From assembly GCA_021832345.1 (NCBI GenBank), contig JAKBKY010000002.1, positions 248,001-312,000 of the forward strand: DNA of 64,000 bases. The letters run 5' to 3'. Under the pieces are notes generated by a model. It saw only the letters and a list, made by a program, of their open reading frames with translations. It did not search any database and was not told the DNA's origin. Shown here one piece after another: positions 45,759-56,498 of the stretch (the stretch's first letter is position 1; every line of letters starts with the position of its first letter). The translations under genes were made by a program, and so were the position numbers. The stretch is from a bacterium (GTDB taxonomy: Bacteria > Vulcanimicrobiota > Vulcanimicrobiia > Vulcanimicrobiales > Vulcanimicrobiaceae).

Positions 45759-47588
45759 ATGTCGCAGATTCACGTTGACCCTCACCGCCTCACGGTCATG
45801 CAGCAGGTGCGAAATTTCTGCATCATCGCTCACATCGATCATGGGAAGACGACGCTTTCGGATCGGCTGCTTGAAGTCACCAAAACGATTGCCTTAAGAG
45901 AGATGGAAGATCAGGTTCTCGACGCAATGGATTTGGAACGCGAGCGCGGCATCACGATCAAGATGCACCCGGTCACGCTGGACTACCTCGCCCAAGACGG
46001 CAAGACGTACGCACTCAATCTGATCGATACTCCGGGACACGTTGATTTCTCATACGAGGTATCGCGTTCGCTTGCGGCCTGTGAGGGAGCCGTCCTCATC
46101 ATCGATGCCGCGCAGGGAATCGAAGCCCAGACTCTGGCTAACTACCACCTGGCGCTCGAGCACGGTCTGACGATCATTCCGGTCATCAACAAGATCGATC
46201 TGCCGGCGGCAGATCCCGACCGCGTGATGGGCGAGATCGAAGAGCTCCTCGTCATGGAACGCAACGAGTGCATCCTGGCCAGTGCCAAGAACGGCATCGG
46301 CATCGAAGACGTCTTAGAAGCCATCGTCGCGCGCGTGCCGCCGCCAAGAGGCCACCGGGAGCATCTACGCGCACTCGTCTTCAACGCCCAGTTCGACCCG
46401 TATCGCGGCGTCGTATCGTACGTGCGAGTGGTCGACGGGCAGTTGCGTCCCGGAACGAAGTTCATGTCGATGGCGCACGAACGCGTTTACGAGTGCACGG
46501 AGGTCGGGAAGTTCGCCCCACAGATGCGCCCTGTAGACCGCTTGGAGCTCGGTGACGTCGGCTATATCATCGCAAACGTCAAGTCGCTCGGGGACATCGA
46601 CGTCGGCGATACGATCACCGAAGCCGCCAAACCGGCGCACGTTCCGCTGCCCGGTTATCGCCGGGCGGTGCCGATGGTCTACTGCGGCCTCTACCCCAAC
46701 GACGGCGATGAATACGGTGATTTGCGCGATGCTCTCGAAAAGCTCAAACTCAACGATGCAGCACTGGTCTACGAGCCCGAGAGTTCCGTTGCTTTAGGTT
46801 TCGGATTTCGATGCGGATTTCTGGGCTTACTCCACATGGAGATCGTACAAGAACGCCTGGAGCGCGACTATAATCTCGATCTCATCGCAACGTCGCCGTC
46901 GGTGGTCTTCCGCGTCACGAAGACGGACGGAGCCATTGAAACGATCGACAATCCCTCGAAGTTGCCTGCGATGACCTATATCCGCAGCATTGAAGAGCCC
47001 TACGTGAAATCGACGATCATTACCCCGCCGGAGTACGTCGGGGCGATCATGGACCTTACCCAGTCACGCCGCGGTACGCTTGCCAATATGGAGTATCTCC
47101 ACGACGGTCGAGTGATTCTGACCTACGAAATGCCGTTGGTCGAGGTGATCGTCGACTTCTTTGACGCGTTGAAGTCGCGAACCAAGGGTTATGCATCGCT
47201 CGATTACGAGGTTATCGGCTACCGTGAGGGAGATCTCGTCAAGCTGGAGATTCTGCTCAACGGGGAGCCGGTCGATGCTCTTTCATTCATCGTCGCTCGC
47301 GAGAAGGCGGCTCATCGTGGACGAGCGCTCGCAGAGAAACTCAAAGAACTCATCCCGCGACAGATGTTTGAGGTTCCGATTCAAGCCGCCATCGGCGGCA
47401 AGGTCGTCGCGCGTGAAACCGTCAGTGCGATTCGTAAGAACGTCTTGGCAAAGTGTTACGGCGGAGATATTACGCGTAAACGCAAGCTCTTAGAGAAGCA
47501 GAAGGTCGGTAAGGAGCGCATGAAACGCGTCGGCAAGGTGGAGCTCCCGCAGGAAGCATTCATGGCCGTGCTGCGACTCGACGATTGA
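45759..47588 (+). CDS. lepA: Elongation factor 4 (LepA)
   Basis: A 609-residue translational GTPase. G1 [15 protein letters not shown]3 [17 protein letters not shown]4 VINKIDLP, with the LepA-type C-terminus ([17 protein letters not shown]...). Length matches LepA (~600). It binds ribosomes and assists 30S assembly or back-translocation. Overlaps rdgB by 4 bp (TTGA). Confidence 0.97.
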   Translation: MSQIHVDPHRLTVMQQVRNFCIIAHIDHGKTTLSDRLLEVTKTIALREMEDQVLDAMDLERERGITIKMHPVTLDYLAQDGKTYALNLIDTPGHVDFSYEVSRSLAACEGAVLIIDAAQGIEAQTLANYHLALEHGLTIIPVINKIDLPAADPDRVMGEIEELLVMERNECILASAKNGIGIEDVLEAIVARVPPPRGHREHLRALVFNAQFDPYRGVVSYVRVVDGQLRPGTKFMSMAHERVYECTEVGKFAPQMRPVDRLELGDVGYIIANVKSLGDIDVGDTITEAAKPAHVPLPGYRRAVPMVYCGLYPNDGDEYGDLRDALEKLKLNDAALVYEPESSVALGFGFRCGFLGLLHMEIVQERLERDYNLDLIATSPSVVFRVTKTDGAIETIDNPSKLPAMTYIRSIEEPYVKSTIITPPEYVGAIMDLTQSRRGTLANMEYLHDGRVILTYEMPLVEVIVDFFDALKSRTKGYASLDYEVIGYREGDLVKLEILLNGEPVDALSFIVAREKAAHRGRALAEKLKELIPRQMFEVPIQAAIGGKVVARETVSAIRKNVLAKCYGGDITRKRKLLEKQKVGKERMKRVGKVELPQEAFMAVLRLDD

Positions 47589-48178
47589 ACATCTGCGTTG
47601 CCACGAAGAATGCCGGCAAGCTCGACGAGCTGCAGGCGATCTGGGCCGACGCCGGCTATGTGCTGCGCACTGATCCCTGCTACGACGATGTCGTCGAGGG
47701 AGACGAGAGCTACGAAGCCAACGCCCGCCTGAAAGCACAGGCACTCTACCGGCAGCTCTACCGTTGCAATCGCCCTGCGGCGGTTTTGGCGGATGACTCC
47801 GGCTTAGAGGTCGACGCTCTCGCGGGGCGCCCGGGCGTGCTCTCGGCACGCTTCGGCGGAAGCTCCATCACCTGGCAGCAGCGACGTGCCTTCCTGCTCG
47901 CCAAGCTCGATGGAGTGCCTTTGCCGCAGCGTCACGCACGCTTTGTCTGCACCATGCTGCTGATCGATCTCGACGGCACCCGGCACGTTGGACGCGGCGA
48001 GGTGAGCGGACATATTGTCATGCGAGAGGAGGGCTCCGGTGGTTTCGGATACGACCCCATTTTCTGCGCCGACGGAACGACTGCAACGTTTGCGCAGCTC
48101 TCGGCAGCGCAGAAGAACGCCATCAGCCATCGTCGCCGGGCAACGCAGGCCGTGATCGCCGCCATGCAGGCTCGATGA
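47585..48178 (+). CDS. rdgB: XTP/dITP diphosphatase (RdgB/HAM1)
   Basis: A 197-residue protein. [11 protein letters not shown] at the start, then [24 protein letters not shown] and [10 protein letters not shown]: complete RdgB/HAM1 signatures. It removes ITP and XTP from nucleotide pools. The start is a TTG overlapping the lepA stop. Overlaps the GNAT gene by 4 bp. Confidence 0.95.
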   Translation: MNICVATKNAGKLDELQAIWADAGYVLRTDPCYDDVVEGDESYEANARLKAQALYRQLYRCNRPAAVLADDSGLEVDALAGRPGVLSARFGGSSITWQQRRAFLLAKLDGVPLPQRHARFVCTMLLIDLDGTRHVGRGEVSGHIVMREEGSGGFGYDPIFCADGTTATFAQLSAAQKNAISHRRRATQAVIAAMQAR

Positions 48179-49026
48179 ACGGCCCGTTGATCGCGCGAGC
48201 GCTGGACCACGAGATCGCCCAGCTTGCACTACGTCGCGAAGGCCGCGAGGAGGGCCGCGCGCTCTACCACACATTAGCGCAGGAATCGCCCGGTGGCGCT
48301 TGGGTGGCCCGCGACGAGGGCGGCGTCGTTGGGAGCGCGTTCCTCACGGGCTCACCCGACGAGCGCTACGTCAGCGAGCTCTTTGTCGAACCCGGTTTTC
48401 GTCGCCGCGGTCTGGGAACGAAACTGCTGGCCGCAGCGACAGGTGACGCTTCGCTGTCGCTCATGGGGTGTGTCGGCGCCGCACAGTACGCCGGCCTGGG
48501 CTTTGCAGCGCGGCGCGGCGACGCCGTTCACACCCCCATCCTGGATCTTGCCGGGACCCTCCCGCGCATGGAGACCCTGGCAAAGATGGCGGTCGGCACC
48601 TACCGTTTTCGCACGGCAACGATCGACGCGCTCGCACATGGCGGGGTTCTCGATGCGCTGGATCGTGAGGTGCGCGGTTACGCCGTCGCCGATCAACACG
48701 CATACTTCGCCGGGCGCGCTACCGGCACGCTCTTCGAGCTGGACGGCGAAGCGGTGGGTTACACCTACGTCTGGCCAAGCGGCCGACTCGGCCCACAGGT
48801 GATCGTCTCCTCCGCCTACGCGGTGCAGCTCCTGGGGTTCGGTCTGGCAACGCTCGCCGCTACCTACGCGGCCGCCTGGTGCACCATGTTGGTTCCGAGC
48901 GCCAATACGCGCGTTGCGTCGACGGCCCTGCGTTTAGGGTTGGACGTACAGACCACCCGGCTGCTCGCAGGAACCGCCGTCGCCGACCCGAGTCGCTCGA
49001 TCGGGTTTCACCATCTCTGGTTCTAG
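48175..49026 (+). CDS. GNAT N-acetyltransferase with tandem domains
   Basis: A 283-residue protein. The acetyl-CoA motif VEPGFRRRGLGTKLL lies in the first GNAT domain (~20-130); a second, degenerate-looking one occupies the C-terminal half. The substrate is unknown. Its TAG stop is the TAG of the CTAG next to repeat B2, so transcription runs directly into the repeat. Confidence 0.75.
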   Translation: MNGPLIARALDHEIAQLALRREGREEGRALYHTLAQESPGGAWVARDEGGVVGSAFLTGSPDERYVSELFVEPGFRRRGLGTKLLAAATGDASLSLMGCVGAAQYAGLGFAARRGDAVHTPILDLAGTLPRMETLAKMAVGTYRFRTATIDALAHGGVLDALDREVRGYAVADQHAYFAGRATGTLFELDGEAVGYTYVWPSGRLGPQVIVSSAYAVQLLGFGLATLAATYAAAWCTMLVPSANTRVASTALRLGLDVQTTRLLAGTAVADPSRSIGFHHLWF

Positions 49027-49188
49027 CAGGTCGCGGAAAAAGGCTGGTGCGGCTATCGCGCCGTGGTTTTGAGGCGGTTTCGAGGAGCGAGGAGCGCAGA
49101 ATGACCGCGTCATTTCAGCAACGAGCGACGACGAAAGCGACCCAAAGCGGGGTGCGAGAGATGTGCGGGCCTTTTCCCGCGACCTGCT
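49025..49188 (-). repeat. Palindromic repeat element, family B copy 2
   Basis: A 164-bp element, inverted relative to B1 and nearly identical, bounded by CTAG at 49023-49026 and 49187-49190. The terminal inverted repeats AGCAGGTCGCGG are present at both ends. It begins in the stop codon of the GNAT gene and separates it from a tRNA cluster. Confidence 0.85.
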
Positions 49189-49236
49189 AGTGTCGTGCGC
49201 AGGAGTGCGGACCGTCGTTGCTAATCTTTGAGCGCC

Positions 49237-49310
49237 CGGGACGTAGCTCAGCTTGGTAGAGCGCTTGCTTTGGGAGCAAGAAGTCGCAGGTTCAAATCCT
49301 GTCGTCCCGA
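49237..49310 (+). tRNA. tRNA-Pro (TGG)
   Basis: Acceptor CGGGACG/CGTCCCG; anticodon loop TTTGGGA (TGG). CCA not encoded. A -10-like TAATCT lies at 49222-49227. Confidence 0.97.
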
Positions 49311-49394
49311 TATGACCGCTCGTCCGCGGCGGCAGGGAGTGGTATGCTGGCCAGGGTACCAAGGCGACCCAAGCGCGTTGAAGGTGCCTGAGGT

Positions 49395-49468
<74 letters not shown>

Positions 49469-49507
49469 TATCTCCATACAACAAAACGTCCGCCTCCGAC
49501 ACACGCG

Positions 49508-49584
49508 GTGACTGTAGCTCAGTTGGTTAGAGCGCATGACTGTGACTCATGAGGTCGCGGGTTCGACCCCCGTCAGTCACCCCA
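49508..49584 (+). tRNA. tRNA-His (GTG)
   Basis: Acceptor GTGACTG/CAGTCAC with the extra G at 49507 that pairs with discriminator C, diagnostic of tRNA-His; anticodon loop CTGTGAC (GTG). CCA encoded. Confidence 0.97.
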
Positions 49585-49646
49585 ACTCCCCTCGAAGGAT
49601 TCACGCGACCGTAAAAACGGAGTAAAGACGGCAAGGAGGCACGAAG

Positions 49647-52409
49647 GTGGCCGCGATGCATAGCCCCCAACGCCTGCGCATTGCGGTCGCCTCAGTCGTC
49701 GCGCTGCTCGCCCTGGCGGCATTGGCGACTCTGGGCTGGTTTCTCCCGCGCCTGAACGCACAGGCGGGACTGGACCAGGCGGCGCTGGCGCAAGAGCGCG
49801 TCTCCCTCGGACTGCTCATGCGTACGGTCGGCGCGATCCGCGGGCTGGATCGCTACAGAGGTGCCCTCGGGCGACCATCCGCCGCCACTGCGGCGAGCGC
49901 TGCGGCGGCAGCCATGCGCTCGTTGCACACGACAGCCGAGCAACATCGCCCCAGATTCCCGAAGTTCGCCGGCAAGGTCGCCAAGAGCGAGGCTCTGTGG
50001 ACCGCCGCCTCGCGAGCGCGCACCGCTGCCGCCGCCACGAAGGTCATCCGGTCGCTGGAGTCCGCGATCGATCATCTCGAAGACGAGAGCGGACTCACCT
50101 ACGACCCGAACCACAACGCGCAGAGACTCTCAGACTCGCTCTTTGTCGCTGCGCCTCGGTCGCTTGATTACCTTGGACGCGCGCTCGAGCTGGCTGCGCA
50201 AGCATCAGCCAAGCCCCTCACGCTGCACGAACGCCTTCGCCTCGCCGGCTTGATCGAGGCGATCAAAGGCAGCTTCGATCTCTCCATCGATGACATCGAT
50301 GCGGTCCTCGCGACCATGCGCAGCGAGATCCCGTCGCGAGCCGCCGAGTTGGCGCAGATCCTGCGGGACGGTCACGCGTATACGGCGGCCGGCACACGCT
50401 TCGCCCACCAGCTACAACGCCACGTCCTCTATGAAACGCACCCGACCATCAGCTATGCAGCGCTGCATGCTACCGCCGTCCTTGCTCGGCGCAAGACCAT
50501 CCTGGAAGCCTCGGCGCTGCAAACGGCCCTCACGCTCAATCTCGCGCACCGCGAAGCGCTCCTGCGCCTGCGCGCTCGCCTCACGTTCGTCGCCATACTG
50601 CTTGGGATACTGCTCGCCGGATCGCTCCTCGTCTTGCTCGCGGCGCTCTTTTCAGCACGGGCGCGCCGCATGCTCGCCGAGTCGCAACGAGAGTCAGAAC
50701 GCCTTGTTGCCGAACTCGCTCGACGCCGTGCGGAGGAGGCGCTACGGCTCTCGGAGGCCCAATTCCGTGCAGTCTTCGATCGTGCCGCCCTCGGTATCGC
50801 GATCTTGGATCGCCGGGGAGCGGTGCTCGACGCCAACGGCGTCTTTCGCGAACTCTTCCCCCGGAACAACGCCCTTCTCGAGGGTCGCGGCGAGCAGTTC
50901 GCAGCCTTAATGGCCGGCACATGTGATTCGTTCGAGTTTTCGTATCACGGGCTACGTCCGTCAGGCGTGGAAACGTGGGTTGATGCAACGGTCTCGCTCG
51001 TCGAAGACGCCGGGGGTGGATCGCTCTATGGAATATGCATGGCTCGCGACGTCACAGCGTTGCATCAGAGCGAGCGGCAACGGCGGTACGATCAAACCCA
51101 TGATGCCCTCACAAGCCTACCGAACCGGTATCGGTTCGAGGAGATACTCAATCAACGCTTCGGCGAGACCACTGCCGCGCTGGATGCCGTGTTCGCCGTC
51201 ATTTTTATCAACTTAGATCACTTTAAGGACGTCAACGATAGTCTCGGCCACGGGGCCGGCGATATGGTCTTGGCTCGGGTGGCGGATCGTTTGCGCGCCG
51301 TGGTCGATAGCGACGACGTGGTCGCTCGGCTAGGCGGCGATGAGTTTGCCATCCTCATCCGTTCACTTGCAGACATCGTACGAGTCGAGCAGCTAGCACG
51401 ACGCGTCGTCAGCGCGCTTGGCAAGTCGATCGAACTGGATGGCCGCTCCATCTATGTGGGAGCGAGCCTCGGCGTGGCCGTTGGGTCCTCGGGGTACGAG
51501 CGTGCTACCGATGTCCTGCGCGACGCTGAGATCGCCATGCAGCAAGCCAAGAGCCAAGGCGGTACGCGGTACGCGATCTTTGATTCTCGAATGCACGCGC
51601 GGGCAGCGCGGCGTATCCAACTTGCCTCCGACCTGCGCTCCGCCGTGGAACGGCGCGAACTCCGGTTGCTCTATCAGCCGATTCTCGACATCGTCGACGG
51701 GCGCTGCGTCGCCTGCGAGGCGCTGCTGCGCTGGGACCACCCGACCCAAGGCGTCATCTCACCCGTCGACTTCATCATGCTCGCGGAGCAGATCGGGTTG
51801 GCATCGTCGGTGGGATCGTTCGTTCTTGAGAGCGCCTGTGCGCAGGTTGCGGCGTGGAAGGAGCGCGGCGGCGCCCAGCCATGTGCGATGCATGTGAATA
51901 TCTCGGCGGCTGAACTGATCGACGGCGACTTCACGCGCCGAGTTCTGGCCACCATCGCTCGGCACGGCGTCGATCCGGGCGCGTTGGTCTTGGAGATTAC
52001 CGAGCACGTCGTCCTAGAGACCGGGCCGCGTGCAACTTCCGTGCTGGAAGCCCTGCGCGAACACGGGATTCAGATCTGTATCGACGACTTCGGCACCGGC
52101 TACTCTTCATTGAGCTATCTACAACAATTTCGCATCGACTGGATCAAGATCGATCGCTCGTTCGTAGCCGGAGACGACGGCGAGCTTGCCAGCGAACCGA
52201 TCGTCAAAACCTTACTCGCGCTCGCCGAGGCATACGATGTGCGCGTCGTGGCGGAGGGCGTGGAGAGCGAGCGTCAGCGCCTGCTCCTCAAACAGGCTGG
52301 ATGTCGTTTCGCGCAAGGGTTTCTGTACGCACAGCCTCTCTCCCCGGAGCAACTGCTTGCAACCTATCCCGAGGTGCTGTACGGAGCCCTTCGGACCGGC
52401 TCCTCATGA
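49647..52409 (+). CDS. Membrane sensor with PAS, GGDEF and EAL domains
   Basis: A 920-residue protein. Helices near residues 10-32 and ~305-330 enclose a mostly helical extracytoplasmic region. After that come a PAS-like domain (~355-475), GGDEF (~485-640; active-site LGGDEFAIL at ~562) and EAL (~670-915; ACEALLRW at ~689, DDFGTGYSSL at ~812). Both catalytic motifs are intact. GTG 49647 follows AAGGAGG at good spacing. It probably adjusts cyclic-di-GMP in response to an external signal. Confidence 0.9.
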   Translation: MAAMHSPQRLRIAVASVVALLALAALATLGWFLPRLNAQAGLDQAALAQERVSLGLLMRTVGAIRGLDRYRGALGRPSAATAASAAAAAMRSLHTTAEQHRPRFPKFAGKVAKSEALWTAASRARTAAAATKVIRSLESAIDHLEDESGLTYDPNHNAQRLSDSLFVAAPRSLDYLGRALELAAQASAKPLTLHERLRLAGLIEAIKGSFDLSIDDIDAVLATMRSEIPSRAAELAQILRDGHAYTAAGTRFAHQLQRHVLYETHPTISYAALHATAVLARRKTILEASALQTALTLNLAHREALLRLRARLTFVAILLGILLAGSLLVLLAALFSARARRMLAESQRESERLVAELARRRAEEALRLSEAQFRAVFDRAALGIAILDRRGAVLDANGVFRELFPRNNALLEGRGEQFAALMAGTCDSFEFSYHGLRPSGVETWVDATVSLVEDAGGGSLYGICMARDVTALHQSERQRRYDQTHDALTSLPNRYRFEEILNQRFGETTAALDAVFAVIFINLDHFKDVNDSLGHGAGDMVLARVADRLRAVVDSDDVVARLGGDEFAILIRSLADIVRVEQLARRVVSALGKSIELDGRSIYVGASLGVAVGSSGYERATDVLRDAEIAMQQAKSQGGTRYAIFDSRMHARAARRIQLASDLRSAVERRELRLLYQPILDIVDGRCVACEALLRWDHPTQGVISPVDFIMLAEQIGLASSVGSFVLESACAQVAAWKERGGAQPCAMHVNISAAELIDGDFTRRVLATIARHGVDPGALVLEITEHVVLETGPRATSVLEALREHGIQICIDDFGTGYSSLSYLQQFRIDWIKIDRSFVAGDDGELASEPIVKTLLALAEAYDVRVVAEGVESERQRLLLKQAGCRFAQGFLYAQPLSPEQLLATYPEVLYGALRTGSS

Positions 52410-54862
52410 ATGCTATCCGGGTCGGCGTGATCGGCACCCAAGCTCAGGTCGATACCGTTTCGGCAGCTCTGGACCCGAGTTTCGCAACGGTCGTCGGCTT
52501 GGAGCGCGCGCTGCCGATCGATCTCGATGTCGTTCTCTACGGACGACCCACCGTTCCCAGCGCTGAGTTGACGGAAGCGATTTCGAGCGCTGGAGTTCCC
52601 GTCGGGCTGCTGGCCGAGTCAATCGAGTCGACGACGGTCATCCTAGCCACGCAGCTGCGCGCTCGAGAGGTCCTCCTCTACGACGATCTGGCTCAACTGC
52701 CGGCGACGATCAACCGCATGTTCCCGCGCGAGCCGCAAGCACTTGGGCCGGGCGAGGAGATCGTTTCATCCTTACTGCGCAAGCTTGTCGATCTCTCCCC
52801 GACCTACCTGCAAATTCGGGACGAGCACGGCCGGTTTGTCTTGGTCAGTCAGTCGCTGGCTGATTTCTACGGCACTACGGTTGAACAGATGACCGGCAGC
52901 AGCATCCGGGATTTCACCACATCACTCGCCGAGGCGCAAACCGAGCTTGCGGAGGACGCGCAGGTCATTGGAACGCGCCGCTCTCACGTCGGCGAGCGTG
53001 ACGTTACCGATTGTTCCGGCGCACTTCGCAGGCTGCACATCATCAAGCGCCCGATGCTGCTTGAGGGCTGCTCCCAGGTCTATGTGATGTCGGTGGCTAT
53101 GGACGTCACGCGTCGACATCGTAGCGAGAAGTCACTCGAAAAAACCAATGCATTCCTTAAAGACGTTCTTGACACCATCAGCGAGGCGGTCTTCGCGCTC
53201 GACCCGTCGGGCAAATTCACCTTGGTCAACGGACGACTCAGCGAGCTGAGCGGGTACGGCGCACCCGAACTGCACGGCATGACCTTTAGCCAGGTCTTTG
53301 CTTCATCCAGCACCTTTGATGCCAAGCGTGCGGCGACCATCCTCCTCGATGGTCAGGTGGCGGAGCAGCGCTTCGAGGGGCGTATCGTCCGAGCTGACGG
53401 AAGCGAACGCGACGTCTCCTGCCATCTGCTGGCGTTGCGAGAAGCCGGCCGCACCGTAGGGGGCGTCGGCACCCTGGTCGACATGACCGAGCGGAAAGCG
53501 GCAGCCGCTCGGATCGCGTATCTGGCCTACCACGATCCGCTGACGGGCTTACCGAACCGACGCCTGCTCAATGATCGGTTGGCCATGGCGCTCTCGCAAG
53601 CCGAGCGCGACCGGCGCATGGCCGCCGTGTTGTTTCTCGACCTCGATCGCTTCAAGTCCATCAATGATTCGCTGGGTCATCGGGCCGGCGATGAGATCCT
53701 GCGCGAGCTGGGTACGCGCCTTGCGGGTTGCGTACGCGCCGGAGATACGATCGCACGCATGGGCGGTGACGAGTTTGTGGTGCTCCTGCCGGCGATCGAG
53801 CGTGCCAGCGACGCAGTAGCCGTCGCAGAGAAGGTCCTTGCCGCGATACGCCAACCGTGTCGACTGGAGGGTCGCGAGTTCGTCGTCACCGGCTGCATCG
53901 GCATCGCGCTCTTCCCGGACCACGCCCTTGACGGCGACACCCTTGTACGCCAAGCCGACATCGCGCTCTTTGACGGCAAGCGCCGCGGTCGCGATTGTTG
54001 GAGTTTGGCCGACCCTAGCACCAGCGGACGCCCGTTGGATGCATTCGTTTTGGAGAACGATCTGCGCCGCGCACTCCGTGATGAGGAGCTTCGGCTCTAT
54101 GCGCAACCGATCGTGGATATGCAGACGCGAGAGATCGTGGGGGTTGAGATCCTGGTTCGTTGGCAGCATCCCACGCGCGGGTTGGTCCTACCGGACACCT
54201 TCATTCCCCTCGCAGAAGACACGGGCATCATCGTGGCGCTCGGGCAGTGGGTTCTCGACCGCGCTCTGGCGTTTTACGTCCAGCTCCGCCAGGCGACGAC
54301 GCTAACCTATCCGATCTCCGTCAATGTCTCGCCGCACCAGCTCAACGGGCAGCTCTTCGAATCGGTGCGTCGTGCGCTGGAGCGCCACGAGCTTCCGGCC
54401 GCCGCCCTCGATCTTGAAGTAACCGAGACCGCCCTCATGCAGAATGCAGCGGCACCCCGCGGCGAACTCGATGCCTTGAAGTCGCTCGGGGTCCGCGTAA
54501 CGATCGACGACTTCGGCACAGGCTACTCGTCGCTCGGATATCTGGCGCGCCTGCGCATCGACGGCATCAAGGTCGATCGCTCGTTCATGCCCGATGAGAC
54601 GGCGGGCGAGCAGCCCGGCTTGATTGCCGGAGCGATCGTCTCTCTGGCCGCAGGGCTTGCGCTCGACATTACGGCAGAGGGCGTCGAAACACCGGCACAG
54701 CGCGACTTCTTTCTGGCACGCGGGTGCCGGCGCGGACAGGGCCACCTCTTCGCCGAAGCGATGCCGATCGATGAGTTCCTCGCGCTAGCTTGCCGCCAGG
54801 CGCGCGATGGCGTCTTCCCGGAGGACCCGGCGCAGGACCTTGCCGCCGACGGAACGCGGTAA
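52406..54862 (+). CDS. Soluble PAS-PAS-GGDEF-EAL protein
   Basis: An 818-residue protein. A short receiver-like N-terminus (~1-110), two PAS domains (~115-230, ~240-360), GGDEF (~370-530; MGGDEFVVLL at ~451) and EAL (~550-800; the motif is EIL in VGVEILVRW, then DDFGTGYSSLGYL). The EIL variant is still compatible with activity. It begins in the stop of the preceding gene (ATGA), so the two cyclic-di-GMP proteins are made together. Its 3' end overlaps the convergent ligase gene by 78 bp. Confidence 0.9.
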   Translation: MNAIRVGVIGTQAQVDTVSAALDPSFATVVGLERALPIDLDVVLYGRPTVPSAELTEAISSAGVPVGLLAESIESTTVILATQLRAREVLLYDDLAQLPATINRMFPREPQALGPGEEIVSSLLRKLVDLSPTYLQIRDEHGRFVLVSQSLADFYGTTVEQMTGSSIRDFTTSLAEAQTELAEDAQVIGTRRSHVGERDVTDCSGALRRLHIIKRPMLLEGCSQVYVMSVAMDVTRRHRSEKSLEKTNAFLKDVLDTISEAVFALDPSGKFTLVNGRLSELSGYGAPELHGMTFSQVFASSSTFDAKRAATILLDGQVAEQRFEGRIVRADGSERDVSCHLLALREAGRTVGGVGTLVDMTERKAAAARIAYLAYHDPLTGLPNRRLLNDRLAMALSQAERDRRMAAVLFLDLDRFKSINDSLGHRAGDEILRELGTRLAGCVRAGDTIARMGGDEFVVLLPAIERASDAVAVAEKVLAAIRQPCRLEGREFVVTGCIGIALFPDHALDGDTLVRQADIALFDGKRRGRDCWSLADPSTSGRPLDAFVLENDLRRALRDEELRLYAQPIVDMQTREIVGVEILVRWQHPTRGLVLPDTFIPLAEDTGIIVALGQWVLDRALAFYVQLRQATTLTYPISVNVSPHQLNGQLFESVRRALERHELPAAALDLEVTETALMQNAAAPRGELDALKSLGVRVTIDDFGTGYSSLGYLARLRIDGIKVDRSFMPDETAGEQPGLIAGAIVSLAAGLALDITAEGVETPAQRDFFLARGCRRGQGHLFAEAMPIDEFLALACRQARDGVFPEDPAQDLAADGTR

Positions 54863-56329
54863 CTCCGGGACCCGAAGTACCGCGTCCGGCACTTTAAAGT
54901 CCGCTAGGCGTTCCCCGACGACGCTGCGTACGGCTGCGCCGGTATCCTCGGGAGCCGGTGCGTCGCTGCACAGGACGACGCAAGCGCAGGTACGTTCGCC
55001 GAGCACCGGGTCTGGAATCCCGACAACCGCGACAGCCTCGATCCAGGGCAGCGTTCGGATCAGTCCCTCGACCTCTTCAGGGAAGACATGGAGACCGCCT
55101 CGGATGATGATCTCTTTGGCGCGTCCGGCAAGATGAAGAAACCCCTCATCATCGATCCATCCTAGATCGCCCGTCCGAAACCAGCCGTCGTGGGTAAACG
55201 CCTCGCAGGTACGCTGCGCGTCACCAAAGTATCCGCCGAAGACACCGGGGCTCTTGACCAAGATCTCGCCATAGGTAATGTCTTCCGCCACCGGTTCAAT
55301 GCGTAGCACTGCGTCGGGAAGCGGTCGCCCGACGCTGCTGCGCCGTGCCTCCGGCGGATCGTCGAAGCGCGTCATCGTCACAGCGGGCGCCGTCTCCGTC
55401 AGGCCCCAGGCGATCTGGACATCGCAGTTCAGCTCGGAGCGAATCGCATCGATAAGCTCCGGTGAGACGGGAGCCGCCGCTACGATGCCGGTCCGCAACG
55501 ACGACAGATCGCGCGGGACTCGTGCCTGCGCCGCGAGTTCGAGGACGAACATCGTCGGCGTCCCATGATGCACCGTCACGCCCTCCCACTCGCAGAGATC
55601 CAGCGCCGGGCCCGCCGCATGGTCGCGGACGAGCACGGTGCGTGCGCCGGCCATCGCGGCCGCCAATACCCCGGCTGACAAGCCGAAGATATGCGTGATG
55701 GGCACCGTGAGCAAGACCACGTCGCTCTCCACCAGCCGCAGAATATCGCCGACGCGGGCCGCATTCCACAAGAGGTTGCCATGGGAGAGAATGGCGCCCT
55801 TGGCCGGACCGAGCGTCCCCGATGTATAGCCGATCGTAAAGGTGGCATCGGCGTCCAGCATCCTGTTGCGGTCGTCGTCTTCGGTTGGCAAGTCGCCGGC
55901 CGTAAAGAAGCCCGTAGGATCGTCGTCCACCGGTACGCAGCGCATACCGCGCAGCTCGAGTTCTGCGATACGCGCGGTGGTAGGCAGGAAGAGCATCTTC
56001 GCGCCGCAGTGGGTGATGATCCCACGAAGATCATCGCGTCCGAGCCGCGGGCTTGCCCCGACGAAGATCACGCCGCCGAGCGCACAAGCCCAGTAGAGGA
56101 GCAGTCCTTCGAGGCTATTGGGCAACGCCACAACGATGCGCTCGCCTGGTTCCATGCCGTAGGAGGCTAGACGCTGCGCCGCGCGATCGGCGCAGGCAAA
56201 AAGTTCACGCCAACTCAAGCGTTTGGTGCCGTCGGTCACCGCCTCGACGTGCGGCCGTAGCGCAGCATTTCGGCGAAGGATATCGCCGAGAGTTGCGGTC
56301 GGAGCGTGGTGACGGCCGGCACGCGACAT
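54785..56329 (-). CDS. AMP-dependent acyl-CoA synthetase/ligase
   Basis: A 514-residue ANL-family protein. P-loop TIGYTSGTLGPAKGAILSH, IAWGLTETAPAV (A5), GWFRTGDLGWIDDEGFLHL (A7), AKEIIIRGG (A8) and the catalytic Lys in SVGGKVLRRVL. It activates a carboxylic acid with ATP and probably joins it to CoA; substrate unknown. The convergent overlap with the GGDEF-EAL gene covers its last ~25 codons. Confidence 0.88.
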   Translation of the reverse strand: MSRAGRHHAPTATLGDILRRNAALRPHVEAVTDGTKRLSWRELFACADRAAQRLASYGMEPGERIVVALPNSLEGLLLYWACALGGVIFVGASPRLGRDDLRGIITHCGAKMLFLPTTARIAELELRGMRCVPVDDDPTGFFTAGDLPTEDDDRNRMLDADATFTIGYTSGTLGPAKGAILSHGNLLWNAARVGDILRLVESDVVLLTVPITHIFGLSAGVLAAAMAGARTVLVRDHAAGPALDLCEWEGVTVHHGTPTMFVLELAAQARVPRDLSSLRTGIVAAAPVSPELIDAIRSELNCDVQIAWGLTETAPAVTMTRFDDPPEARRSSVGRPLPDAVLRIEPVAEDITYGEILVKSPGVFGGYFGDAQRTCEAFTHDGWFRTGDLGWIDDEGFLHLAGRAKEIIIRGGLHVFPEEVEGLIRTLPWIEAVAVVGIPDPVLGERTCACVVLCSDAPAPEDTGAAVRSVVGERLADFKVPDAVLRVPELPRSVGGKVLRRVLREDAIARLAAS

Positions 56330-56372
56330 CGAGTCAGCACCTTATGCGCTTCGCCCGCCCCTACCTCTTGGG

Positions 56373-56401
56373 TTGTCAAATGAGCATTGCACAGGTAGAC
56401 T
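56373..56401 (+). promoter_or_regulatory. Promoter of tRNA-Lys genes
   Basis: TTGTCA (56373-56378), a 17-bp spacer, and TAGACT (56396-56401), 14 bp before tRNA-Lys(TTT). Confidence 0.7.
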
Positions 56402-56415
56402 CTGGGAGGCTGCGA

Positions 56416-56488
56416 GCGCCTTTAGCTCAGTCGGTAGAGCAGCGGACTTTTAATCCGTTGGTCCCGGGTTCGAGTCCCGGAGGGCGCA
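56416..56488 (+). tRNA. tRNA-Lys (TTT)
   Basis: Acceptor GCGCCTT/AGGGCGC; anticodon loop TTTTAAT (TTT). CCA not encoded. First of a lysine pair with both anticodons. Confidence 0.97.
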
Positions 56489-56498
56489 GAGCGTTTCA

